Below, one piece after another: positions 33,403 to 44,682 of a stretch of DNA of 64,000 nt. Made by a program: the position numbers and the translations under genes. The notes below the pieces were generated by a model. That model had not been told where the DNA came from and did no database searches. It saw only the letters and a program-made list of their open reading frames with translations. How positions within the stretch are numbered: position 1 is the stretch's first letter; every line of letters starts with the position of its first letter. Origin of the DNA: Zygnema cylindricum (taxonomy: Eukaryota; Streptophyta; Zygnematophyceae; Zygnematales; Zygnemataceae); assembly GCA_037447655.1 (NCBI GenBank), contig JBBHKE010002749.1, positions 81,669-145,668 of the forward strand, in the 5' to 3' direction.

Positions 33403-34540
33403 GGTTATGGGCCCACCATCTAGGGTGCCTATGTTCGATGGAACTGACTTCACTTATTGGGAGTTTAAAATGGAGGGATTGCTTTTCGAGAAGCACTTAT
33501 GGGGAATTGTTTCGGGACAAGTGACATGTCCGCCACCTAGCTTTGGAGGAGCTTACTATGGAGAACCATCTGAGGCTGCCCAAAATATCAACATAAGTTC
33601 AGATGCAACGAAATGTGAAAGGAAAAACCTTTCCGTGGATGGGGATATAGGAGAGAAGGATAAAGGGACACCTATGGTGAGGGGAGCTAGGCTATTGGCT
33701 ACGGTTCCACTTGTGGGGGTTATAACTGAACTAAAAACTGAAGAAATTGACAAGAAAATATGGGAATACAAAAACACTATAGCAAAACATCTCATACTTA
33801 GATACGTGTCTAAGTCTATAGCTATTACTCTTTTAAATCTAACGAAGTCTTCAGAAATTTGGGAAACACTAAGTCAGATTTATAAGAGTGAGACTATATA
33901 GAGGCAGCAGTTAGTAGAACAAGAAATAGAGGCCTATGTTTATAAAGGCGGTAACATGATAGAGTTTTGCAATGATATTGCTATGTTATATGTTGAGCTT
34001 GCTAGTGCGGGATATGTAGAATCTGAGGAGAGAAAGATTAATACACTACTCATGAAACTCCCAGATGAGTATGAAAACATCATTAATCGTATGCAGGCAT
34101 TGGGTGGCTCCTCATGGACTTGGAGCTTTACCGTGGGGATAATTCTTGTGAGGGAAAGCACTTTGGAGCTTCGCAAGGGAAGTGACAGGGTGAATACATT
34201 TAAAGCTGGTGGTGATTGGCGGAAGCGTGATGAGAAGAACGGCGGTGACGAGCGGAAGCGTGAGGAGAGGAAGAAAGACGAAGGTAATCATTATCAAAAC
34301 TTTGGTGGAAAGAGAGGGAGAGGAAAAGAAAGGGGAGCTTTGAAAAAGGGTGATTGCTTCTTTTGTTGGGAACCGGGTCATTATATGGAGGAATGCCCTT
34401 GTTTGGAAGAACTTAGAAGTTGGAATGTGGATGAGGAGGAAGAAAGGGAAGAGCAAAAAGAGGATAAAGAAATCTTAGAGCTTCAACAGATTCTATGGAG
34501 GGGGAGAAGTAAATCTAAAGAGGGCTCCAAAAGATAGGGG
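33383..34540 (+). pseudogene. Element E gag, nearly complete
   Basis: About 385 codons in one frame with a single TAG (33899-33901). ATG at 33383 lies in the LTR and the primer site codes VMGPPS. Features: FDGTDFTYWEFKMEG, a hydrophilic linker, KNTIAKHLILRYVSKSIAI, LYVELASAGYVESEERKI, KLPDEYENIINRMQ, a basic GGDWRKRDEKNGGDERKR region, intact zinc knuckle CFFCWEPGHYMEEC (about 34351-34392) and an acidic tail. This is the best-preserved B-type gag here and the reference for the others. Confidence 0.87.
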
Positions 34541-34921
34541 AGAAGAGGAATATTTTATGAAAGGTTTAGGGGGATGTCGTTTATGAAGATAAAAGGGTTA
34601 TCATCTGGGTATGTGTTGTAGAATGGGGATGGGGTTGGCTGTTTGAACTGCAAGTGGGAGTCAAGTTTTTGCTCAGATGAAAGGAGATGAGATGGATAAA
34701 AGCCTTGCTCTAGAATCTTGGATTTATGAAAAATGGCATGCAAAATAAAATGTGTGATGCAATTATTATTTCGATTCATCTAATACCCTGTTTCAATTAC
34801 GAGGGTATTTTTTTAAACTTTTATGAAATGAAAAGGAAAAAGAAAAGAAAAAAAAATGTTTGTTTTTGTTGTGTTATTAAGTGTGAGTTGAAAGAAATAG
34901 TAGACTAGAAAATAAGGAGAG
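34541..34921 (+). pseudogene. Element E remnant between gag and 3' LTR
   Basis: Protease, integrase and RT are gone. 34590-34720 keeps degenerate RNase H-like text (SGYVL, GCLNCKWES), then AT-rich sequence. At 34801 the block shared with C1 begins (GAGGGTATTTTT) and runs through the PPT AAAATAAGGAGAG into the LTR. Confidence 0.55.
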
Positions 34922-35983
34922 TGTTGAAATTTAAGTATTTTTTGGTCTGTATTAAAGATAGAAAAGAGTAGAGGCAGTTTGCCTCTAACTCCCTTCTCCA
35001 AGCCCCCACACTTGTTGTAGTCACTAAAGGATAGATAGGGAGCTAGTGCTATGGCTGCCTAGGCACTCTAAAGAGAAAGGTAGTAGCTTTGGTAGTTTTA
35101 CCAAAAAAAAATTGATTAACACAGTCAGGATTTGATCCTGGTACCTACGATCTTTCAATCTGCCTATAGCCGTTAGCTTTAGCCTATAGACTAGGACAAG
35201 TGTTGAGATGATAGGGTTTGATAAAATCTTAAAGATTAACACGTCGACTAAATCATTTAACGTAACAAATAAGATTCTCAGCACAAAGATTTAGGTAGAT
35301 TTAGTACGAATTAGGATACTTCACGAAACAAATATGCGGTATATTTATTTCGACGGCTATAATTATAATCCGGTCTTAATCGGACGGCCATGGTAAAAGC
35401 CGATATCGCAGAGTGGGCGTTTTGGCGTTTTTCGGTCTCCTCTACTCCGGATGGCAAATGGCAACATCTTACGCGTTTGCGGAATCTTCGGGGTGCACGA
35501 TATTAAGTCCGGATATGACAGATGTCACCGTCATGGACATGCCGTACAAATATCGTACAAAAGGTACTCCGGCACGTGTATTTTATCTACGGTACACTCA
35601 TTTGATTGGTGTCGTACCTCAGCAGTAGGGGGTTTAGAGTGGGGTTGGGCACTTAGAAAAAAGTAGGTAGACCCCTCTCTCCCAAAGAGCTCTACACAAT
35701 GATGTAGTCGTTCATATTTTTTGCTTGCGAGGGTGGCTGCATTTATATAGGAAAGTCAAAGTGGAATGTGTCCAAAACTCATTTTCTAACTTTGCATTCT
35801 GTGGTGGAATTGAGCACACAGAAAGTTTTAATTCACAAGGGTGAAGTTGTATCGGGGCTCTGATTGTCAAAGGGTCAATCATTTGGGTTTGTATCAACTT
35901 GGAGCTGGCACTAACTAGAAAAGCTTCTTTGGATCTGCGAATTTTGTGGGGGAATGGACCCTATAGAGTTTCAGCTAGTACCA
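34922..35983 (+). mobile_element. C-type 3' LTR, duplicated copy
   Basis: Matches 24750-25811 and is likewise followed by GCTAG and B1 gag. The tRNA-like module lies at 35118-35193 (box B at 35128-35138). Confidence 0.88.
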
Positions 35984-36812
35984 TTTAGGAGCTCCAGTTT
36001 GCCGAGCAAAGGCTAGAGGACAACACTTACAAAGGGGGAAAAATGTTAGATTACTATAATGATCTCTATTGTTTGTATATGGAGATGGAGAGTGTCGGGT
36101 CGACAGTTACAATGAAGATGAAGGTCAACACCCTCATCATAAAGTTGCCTGATGAGTATGAGAATATAGTGTACCGAGTGTAGGAAATGGATGACATTCA
36201 GAGAGGAGGAAAGAGCATTCAAGCTCTAGCCCCCGGAACGGACCGGTGGGGGAAGGATTCAAGGAAGCCGTACAACGGCTTCAAAGGAGAGAAAGATAAA
36301 TTTGGAGGAGTGAGGTACCAGTGTACCGAGTGTAGGAAATGGATGACATTCAGAGAGGAGGAAAGAGCATTCAAGCTCTAGCCCCCGGAACGGACCGGTG
36401 GGGGAAGGATTCAAGGAGCCGTACAACGGCTTCAAAGGAGAGAAAGATAAATTTGGAGGAGTGAGGTACCAAAAGGGTCTTTGTCATTTCTGCAAGAAGC
36501 CGGGACACTTCATAGCAGATTGTACCAAGTTGTCAAAGTTGAGGCTTCAAGAAAACCGTGGAGGGGGTACTTTCGGAGGAAAGAAGAAGGCATTTGTGGT
36601 CACACAAGTGAAGTGGGAGATCGAGGAGGGCGAGTCCTCTGAGAAGGAAGATAGGGAGCTCCTTCTTGACGAGAATCTGGAGGAGAAGCAGATCCCTCGA
36701 AAACAGAAGTGTGCTCTATGAGCCATTCAGGAAGCTGCACAAGAAAGATGGATCATCGATTCAGGTGCATCCATGCATGTGTCGTGATGGGCACCTCTTT
36801 ACCAAGCTAAGA
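35984..36812 (+). pseudogene. B1 gag, third segment, with protease start (copy 2)
   Basis: Same content and lesions as 25812-26640: the 152-bp tandem duplication (36168-36471), intact zinc knuckle at about 36483-36524, TGA at 36719-36721, protease DSG at about 36759-36767, then the 2-bp loss. Confidence 0.8.
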
Positions 36813-37355
36813 AAGATTCCTATTGTAGAGATAAAGTATGGAGATGGGAGAGTAGTTGTTATAGATCTAGTGGGTTCGGTAGATCTCAAAGTCTTAGTGA
36901 TGTGTAAGACTTATATACTCACTTTCTCAAATGTACTCTACATTCCTCCAATGAGTAAAAATCTTGTCTCTACGTCTGTGTTAGATGATAAGGAGTTTGA
37001 TAACTTCACTAAAATGGGAGTCTTTACAGCTAAGTATGCGGATAAAGTTTACTTCACAGCAGAAAAGTGTAGCCAAGGCATGTTTAGGCTTAACCTGAGT
37101 AATGAAAAGAATAATGCTTACAATGTTGGTGTCCCAAACATGATGATGTGGCATAAGCAGTTGGGGCATGAGCATTTTGATAGGCTGAGGGAAATGAAAA
37201 AGCTTGGGGTAGTAGAAGGGATTCAGTTTGGGGACAATGATATGATCGATGATTGTAGTGGCTGTGCCCAAGGAAAGGCTCATAGACTCCCCTTTCCCAA
37301 AACTGCCACATATAGAGGTGAGAAAATACTAGATCTGGTCCCCACGAATATTTAG
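36772..37355 (+). pseudogene. B1 protease remnant and GAG-pre-integrase (copy 2)
   Basis: Same as 26600-27183: HHCC finger present, first integrase Asp replaced by Asn, TAG at 37353-37355. Confidence 0.82.
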
Positions 37356-38208
37356 GGACCGGCAAAGGTACCTTCGGTCGGAGGAAAGAGGTATATGTTG
37401 ACAATTACTGATGAAAGATCTAAATACTCTATAGTCTACTTCCTAAAAACAAAGTCTGAAGCAGAAACTTACTTGAAACAATATAAACCTTAAAGTGAGA
37501 AGTTGCACGGAACCCCCATTTAAAGGATAACGAGTGATAATGGAGGAGAATATACCTCTAACTAGTTTGAGGAATACTTGAGGGATGAGGGAGTTCAACA
37601 TTCAGAAAACTGTACCGTATAATCCAAAACATAATGGGGTAGATGAGAGATTGAACTGGACTTTAAAAGATAGTGTATGAAGTATGTTGGCCGACAAGAA
37701 GGTAGGAAAAAGATTTTGGGCAGAGGCCATGAACTGTGTTAACTACATTAAGAATAGAGTCCTTACCTTAGATGTGAAAGGAATGACACCTTATGGGAGA
37801 TGGGTTGGAAGGAAACCAAATTTCTCTCACCTGAAAATATTTGGTAGTCAAGTTTACAGTCTTGACACGGACAAGAAAAATTGGAAACTAGATGCGAAAG
37901 GGAAACCTGTATATTTTGTGGGATATGATGAGGATGTCAAAGGATATAGAGTCTATGACTTAGCAAAACAAAATATCATTCTGGTAAAACACCTAGTTGT
38001 CATGGATGAAGGGAAGTCATTTGATCCTTTCAAATATACAATAAAAATAAGAATCAGTTTTGAGTCCAAGAGTGAGGAGAACTTGGATCCTCCCGAAAGG
38101 GACATGAGTGAAAAAGTAATTACACATTCTGGCAAATCCAATATGGAGGAGGTATATCGAAATCTCCCCATATCGCTATTCAATTCAAGGAGGAGGGGAA
38201 GGAGCTAA
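37356..38208 (+). pseudogene. B1 integrase (copy 2)
   Basis: Same as 27184-28036. The catalytic core is in fragments. The C-terminal part is open from 37684 (174 codons). Confidence 0.8.
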
Positions 38209-39458
38209 AACAAGCTTCCATGGATAGGGGAGCCGAGGAGACAGTTAATAGGAACCTGAGCCTTTCCTCCATTCCAGCTTCAGACTTTGAGGGAGGACGA
38301 AGAAGCAGGAAAATGCTACTAGAAAGACAGGTTGCTCACAAGGTAACTGACATGACTCACCCTGATTAGCCCCAATCATACTTAGAGGCAATGGACAGTC
38401 CGAATAGAGAAAGATAGGTTAAAGCTATAAATAATGAAATGGCCTCCATTATGGAAGCGAATACTTCGTAGCTGGTTCACTGTCCTCAAGACAAAAAACC
38501 GATTGGGTTTAAATGGGTATTTAATCTGAAAACTAAACCTAGATTACACCAATAAAAAATATATGGCTCGGTTGGTAGCAAAGGGGTTCACCCAAAAAGA
38601 ATAAATAGATTATGAGCAGACATTTGCTCTGGTGGTTCGGTTCCCATCAGTAAGGATTCTCCTCAGTTTAGCGGCAGCGGAAGACATGGAAATACACCAG
38701 AAGGATATAAAGACTGCCTTCCTCAATGGTGAACTAGAGGAAGAAATCTTCATGCGGCAACCACAGAGGTTTGTAGAGGAAGGAGAGGAGAGTAGAGTGT
38801 GCCGACTCATAAAGTCCTTATATGGTTTTCAAGCAGGCTCCCAGATAGTGGAATAAAAGACTAGATGAGTTTCTCACTAGTATACGATATATCCAGATCA
38901 GTTCCGACCATTCTATTTATATGTTTCAGGATGACAATAGTGCTTTTTTCATTGCAATTTATTTGGATGATTTGCTCGTGATAAGTAATTCAATAGAAAA
39001 GATAAATAACTTAAACAAAGATCTTAGAAGCAGATTTGGCATGAAGGACTTTACGGGAGGCAAGATACATTTTGGGAATTCAAATGGAAAGAGATAGGGG
39101 GAAAAAGATTATCAGACTTACTAAGAAAGAAGTCATAAGGAATATGCTTGAGAAATTCCAGATAGAAAAGACCAACAATTTTACCACTCCCATAATTTGA
39201 AAAAAGTAAGTGATGGGAGTGTAGAAGGAGGAACGGTAATCTGAGAAGATCAGATGAGTCTAGAAGAGAGATAGTTTATAAAGACAGTTCCTTTCAAGCA
39301 GGTTGTATGAAGCCTAATCTACTTTATAAACAGTACTGGGTCGGATATAGCCGCACCAGTTGGAGTCCTCAGTAGGATTCTTAATGATCCCAGGAAAAGA
39401 GATTGGGAGGCAGCTAAGAGAGTCATGAGATATCTGGTGGGAAACCAGAGATCAATGG
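38209..39458 (+). pseudogene. B1 reverse transcriptase (copy 2)
   Basis: Same layout as 28037-29250, with YLDD near 38961-38981. It differs from copy 1 at single sites, for example around 38551-38553 and 39133. Confidence 0.8.
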
Positions 39459-39972
39459 TTGCATTTGGGAAGGGAGTACACTAATATCAATCCTTGGAGT
39501 GATGCCAGTTATGGGGATGCTCCTATGAGAAGATGCACTTCTAACTATGTGGGGAAAAATGCTTGCAGTAGGAGTAGCAACCAACAAAAGGTACTCTTCG
39601 TTGCTTTGTCAACTATGGAGGCTGAGTACATGGCCTCTTGTTCTGCCGTGAAAGAGTTGATTTGGGTCAAGTCTTTGTTGCAAGAATTGGGCTATATGAA
39701 GGATGGAGTGCATGAAGTTTTCCGTGATAATCAGGCTGCCATTGCAACTGCAGCCAATCCAAAACATCGTTTCAAGGCGAAACATATGGCCATAAGATTG
39801 AGTTTTGTGAGGGAAAAGGGTGAAAACAAAATTGTGAATCTTGTGTATAAGGTTGATGGGGAAATGGTGGTTGATAAGATGACCAAACCTGTGCCCTCTC
39901 CCAAGTTAAAATATTGGAGAGAAAAGTGTGGACTAAAAGAGAAGTTCAAATTAGACTACAAAATAGGGGGAA
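39459..39972 (+). pseudogene. Family-B RNase H next to the outer 3' LTR
   Basis: About 170 codons open: WSDASYGDAPMRRCTSNY, STMEAEYMASCSAVKELIWV, FRDNQAAIATAANPKHRFKA, MTKPVPSPKLKYWREKCGL. It is intact across the domain apart from a short deletion at residues ~31-40. The reading runs into the LTR and stops at 40005-40007. PPT AAAATAGGGGGAA precedes the LTR. Confidence 0.87.
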
Positions 39973-40975
39973 TGTTGAAATCACTAGATTTAGGGGGTAT
40001 TTTCTAGGTCTGAATAGATTAAAGGGAAAAGGAAAAAGCATAGGCATCCAGTCTCCACCTCCTCCCTCTAGCCCACATACTAGTTGTAGTCACTGAAAGA
40101 AAGAGAGGGCGGTGGAGCCATGGCTGCCTCAGCTCCATAGGCACGATAAAAGAGTGACATAAGTCACTCTCAACAAAAAGGTGAGTCCGCCAGGACTTGA
40201 ACCTCCGACCGGTAGAGCGAGGCGTAGCCGTCAGCTCTAACCGGTCTGTCGTAGGAGTTCATTAAACTACATAGGGTTTGAATGCTATTTGAATAGTGTT
40301 AAGGAACTTTAACGCGGTTAACAAAACTACGGATAAAGAACATAGAGACTAGTTAAAATATGGTGCGACATGAACCCGCACGAAACAAATGTACCGAACA
40401 TTTGTTTACAACGGTTAGTATTAAAAACCGGTTTGGATCCGACGGCACGTATCATCGCGAAGATCCCGTAATGGCCGCTTTGGCAAGTTTCGGGGTGACA
40501 TGATTTGACGCCACGTGGCAAATTAGCATTTGGAAGCGGGAATCTCGGGAAGCACGAGGACGAGTCCGAAGGAGAAAGAAGTCCACTCCATAACCTTGTC
40601 GTACACAGGTCGTACAGTAAGGACATTGCCTATGGTACCTTTCTAGACTGTACAGTTTTGTGATTTGTTCGTACTTCTGTAGATAAGTATTGTGATAGGG
40701 GATTGGGACTTAGAGAATGAAGGAGGTAGCCGCCTCTCTCCTAAAGAGTTTGTATAAATCTTGGCATCTTTGCCACTTCATAACAAATCGCTTAGTTAGG
40801 CGTTTTCTGTGATTCCTTTTGCTGTGGACTCAAAGAAATCCAGACTGCAAAGGGGTGCACTCAGATTGTCTATTTGCTTGCTTGGGTAGCAGTGGTCTTA
40901 GTTGAAAGTGGGTCAGTCAAAAACTGCCTAGAGGGTTCTTGAATTTTAAAGTCCACCAAGGGATACAGATTTTCA
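39973..40975 (+). mobile_element. Outer family-B 3' LTR
   Basis: 1003 bp, TGTTGAAATCACTAGATTTA to ...GATTTTCA, then the ATCGT duplication. The antisense tRNA-like module is at 40187-40254: box B GGTTCAAGTCC (40193-40203), box A-like at about 40232-40254, and a T5 run. Confidence 0.9.
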
Positions 40976-40980
40976 ATCGT
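40976..40980. repeat. Right target-site duplication ATCGT of the 35-kb nest
   Basis: Identical to 5843-5847; the intergenic sequence resumes after it. Confidence 0.8.
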
Positions 40981-42249
40981 TTGTCCATCACGCAGTGCAA
41001 GTAATCTTACATATAAGTTATTGGTTGTAATATTTTTACCAATATTGCATCAGGTCATGTCAGTAAGGTACTTTTTTGCCTACCTTATTCATTTCAAAAA
41101 CTTTTCGCCTACCTCATTCATTTCAAGAAAAACTCGTAGGTTTGTGCCCAAACGTTGAAGATAGTCAAAGATTATTTAATGGCAAGGTATTAATGTAATA
41201 TTTATATGGTCGGATAAAAGTTAATATTTGTGCAAAGGATACATCATTGTACGGATTTCAATTGAATGTTTAAAAACACAAAGTCCATACCTCAACCATT
41301 TCAATATATACTCGCAAGTTTGTACTCAAACGTTGAAAATAGGTACAAATTCTTTAAGAGTAATTTCCGAATGTAATTTTAATGCGGTCAAAAAATAGTT
41401 AATATTCATACTAACATTATGTCATTGTGTTAAAAATGCAGAGTCCCCTCCACAAAGAGCAATAGATGGTAAAATAAGCATAAAAAGATATCTTATGACC
41501 AAAATCAGATGGTTTTTGTCAATTTGAAGGTTTCTTCGTTTGTTATTCGCTCATCGTATCTTAATTTTCTAAGGGTACCAATTTTAAATTGGATAACTTA
41601 ATCTATTCCATTACGGACGCGGAATATCAAAAAATTGGGCGTTTAACGTTTTTGCTCTCAAACTCTTTGGGGAATCTTACAAATCTTTAGTAAACACATT
41701 TTATAAAACGAAAAAAATTGTCTTTTATAAAAAGAAATAAAAAAAAATGTGGATTTGTACGAAATTGTACAACTTTTACTCAACAATAAAAAGAGAGAAA
41801 AAGTGAGAGAGAGAGTGAAAAAGAGAGATAGAGAGAAGTATCGATCTTTTGTTTTTGATTTAATATGTGAACTCTTTTTGCCACCGCCTCTCACAAAATT
41901 ACTATAAAAATTTTAACTTCCTTTTATGTAACTAACTATGCTAGGAGAGACAAAGTTTGTAACAAATTGTATGACTAAAAAATTGAATCTCTCTCAAATA
42001 GCCAATTATGTTAAGAGAGACAATTTTAACCAAATTAATTTTATGGTTTCGAAAAGATAAAAAAAAAATGAAATACTTTAATAAAATACTTCATTTTTTG
42101 TTTTTTTTTTTTCTATTCAAACACAGTGAAACATTATAATGCCTCTCTTAACCATCCTTATTTTCGACTAGCGAACCATGATTAGATTTGCAAATGTGTT
42201 TTCTCCAATAAGCTTTTAACTTGTATCTCATTTTTTTTCCATTTAGTTA
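40981..42249. other. AT-rich intergenic DNA
   Basis: No gene. Two diverged direct copies of a ~190-base phrase are visible: TTTCAAGAAAAACTCGTAGG (41123) then CAAACGTTGAA, and TTTCAATATATACTCGCAAG (41299) then CAAACGTTGAA. A CTCTCTC/GAGAGAG-rich patch lies at 41790-41840. Confidence 0.35.
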
Positions 42250-43325
42250 ATTATCTTAATGAATTTAAATCACTCCTAATGAACTAATAAGCTTCAAAAA
42301 CCGTAAACTTGCTATTTAGTTCCAATATTTTAATGGTTTTAACTCCTAATAGACTAAATAAATCATAAAACACAGGCGTGGTATCTCCAAAACAAACAAT
42401 AAATTTAAAACTAGAAAACAAGCGATAAAGGTAAAGCGGTCGGTGATATGGTTCCATTATAATATCCTCTGAAACTATCATTATTTTCAATAATCTCTTG
42501 TGCACCTCGGGCCCTATTTTCTTGAAAGTAGATACAAATTGTAACTAAACAAAATCCCGCAAATAAAGTGTCTATTTAAATTATCAACCGCAAATACATT
42601 TTTTCAATAATGCTATTACATTTTTCACCATTCGATTTTTTTTTAAGTAAATACTACATTATAAATAAATAATAAAGAAAAAAATACAACAAATTGACTA
42701 CTACTGGATGACCATCTTAAATTCTTTTTTTTTGCTGTTATTTATTATTTTTTTTTATTTAAATTACTTTTCATTATTTTAATGTATTTGAATTGCTCTT
42801 AATTGACTAGAACAACTAACTACTACATCTCAATTTTTTTTCTTATAATATTTTTTGAACTTATTTTCTACTCGTTCCATTATCATATCCCCTCAAAACC
42901 AATATATTATTTTTCATTAATGTTATGTAACTAATACATTTTTTATTTTTACTATGTTTTTGGAGCTTATTTTGTATCGTTCTATTATCATATTAATGAT
43001 CATGTTCTATTATCATATCCGCTTAAAGTCAGTACATTCTTTTTCAATAAAGTTTTTTTGGAATGTTATACATTATTTTAATGTATTTGAATCACTTCCA
43101 ATCGACTCAATAAAATTGCAAAATAGAACAACCAACAGCAAAATAGAACATCCAACTACAGTATCTCAAATTGTATATTAAATTCATTTTATGTTAATGT
43201 ATTTGAATCGCTCCCAATAGGATTATCTCAATTTTTTTTCCTTTTTAGTGACATGGTAGTCAATTTATTATGTTTTGCAGTTTCATTTAGTCTATTGGGA
43301 GCGATTCCAACACATTAAAATAAAG
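42250..43325. repeat. Degenerate AT-rich repeat array
   Basis: The phrase TTTTAATGTATTTGAATCGC plus TCCCAAT (or close variants) recurs at about 42255, 42778, 43077 and 43195, and inverted at about 43298-43322. GTTCCATTATCATATCC-like text recurs at about 42880, 42980 and 43005. These look like overlapping remnants of a small repeat family, the last pair forming an inverted repeat. Confidence 0.45.
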
Positions 43326-43766
43326 AATACTTATCGACAATAACGACGTATAAAACTTTGAACATCTTCAGCAACTTTTGCATGACCGTCGTACAACGTC
43401 GTTGGTGACGTTGGAATATTTGCATGATTCAACGAGCCTACGCTTGTAGGGAATGACACTTATGACCATAGGTATGACAAAACACAAAGGTACGTTAACG
43501 CGTTTTAGAAGTGTTTGCAGCCACTTGGTGTGTTATAATTTGCTATACATGTGATTGTCTGCGCTTTGTGCGTTAGAATTATAATAAAAAAAATGCTATA
43601 AGGATTTTAGGTCTCGATGGGGCCTTATACCTTTGTCACACCGAACAAAAAAATGTGAACTAGATGAATCTCGCTCTAATACTGTTGAAGTATATGTGCG
43701 AAGCACAGCACACAACGTCAACACTCTAAGTGTAAGTACTTTTGTATAGAGGTATGAGGATGCCAA
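43326..43766. other. Intergenic DNA with a recurring short phrase
   Basis: No gene. The phrase GCCTTATACCTTTGTCACAC (43633-43652) plus GAACTAGATGAA recurs in variants at about 44772-44820 and 44988-45028, flanking the solo LTR. Confidence 0.35.
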
Positions 43767-44682
43767 TGCAATTCATAGACCTCCATAGGTCCTTAGAATG
43801 GGCAGCTCACATGAAGCCCTTAGGATAACCTTAATCCCTTTGTGTTTCAACAAGAACAACTACCACCCTGGCAAAAAAAAACCTGACCACCTTCACCCCT
43901 GTGAAGACAAGACTCTCCTGAGTCGATAGCAAAAAGAATCTTTGAATTTGCTCCCCTGAGCAGTAAGTTATAAATGGTCAAAGATGAACTTTTGTAAAAA
44001 AGCTCTCTCAGAGAGAGGCGGCTACCTACTAATTTTTCTAAGTCGTAACTCCCTCACTATACCCTCTACTATTAGTGTACGACACCAATCACAATACTGT
44101 ATCGTACAGAAAGGTATAGGTGCCGATGTACTTTTTGTACAGCCATTGTACGGCATGGCCATTTCGCGGACGTATGTCATATCCGGATACGTCTTTGATA
44201 TTCCCCGGAGATGCCGCAATCCAATAGAATACTGCCACGTTTCATCTGTTGTGTTCTTCACCATAAACCGCCAAAGGGCCCACTTCGCGATCTCGGCGCT
44301 CACCACGGTCGTTCGATTAGATAGGCTCTTAATAAAGGTCGTTAAAAATAAATTTTCGCAACATTTATTTTTTGCGGCATTTTAGTATACACCCGGTTCT
44401 ATGTTCTCCCGTTCGTTTCAATAGTTAAATGAAATGTCTTGCGCGTGATCAATTCCTTGTTTCGGCAACCAACTTTTTGGTAAGGATGTCCTAATCTCTC
44501 TCTATCAATTAGAGAAGCTTAGGCAGCCATGGCTTCAACTCCCTCATTAGTGTTTAGTGACTGCGGCAAGTGTGAGGACCCGAGATAGGAGTTGGAGACA
44601 GGTTGTCTCAACATTCATTCTGTCATTCATGTTTACAATTTTTGACCTAGAAAATACCTAAAGAAAACCATTAATATCTTCA
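43767..44682 (-). mobile_element. Solo LTR, D-like copia LTR
   Basis: The reverse complement starts TGAAGATATTAATGGTTTTC, shares TAGGTATTTTCTAGGTC, GCAGCCATGGC (inverted), and TTTTTGCTATCGACTCAGGA, and ends near CTATGGAGGTCTATGAATTG. This is the same order as LTR D (29798-30841), but 916 bp. The region that would hold the tRNA-like module is missing. Flanks GCCAA and AAGGT do not match, so a target duplication is not supported. Confidence 0.65.

Larger units (their letters stand above)
34801..39640 (+). repeat. 4.84-kb direct duplication, copy 2
   Basis: Near-identical to 24629-29470. Here the left neighbour is element E rather than C1, and the right neighbour is a normal family-B RNase H and LTR. 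Confidence 0.93.
5848..40975 (+). mobile_element. Outermost copia family-B element with nested insertions
   Basis: The 5' LTR (5848-5924 plus 11694-12677, split by copia A) and the 3' LTR (39973-40975) are homologous along their length and flanked by the same 5-bp duplication ATCGT. That defines one integration later expanded to 35 kb. Nested inside, in order: copia A (in the 5' LTR), a second B LTR with gag (12854), element B2, element C1, a B gag-pol copy, D/D'/E remnants, a duplicated C 3' LTR plus gag-pol, and the closing LTR. Several internal junctions lack matching target duplications, so ectopic recombination or duplication also shaped the block. Confidence 0.75.
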
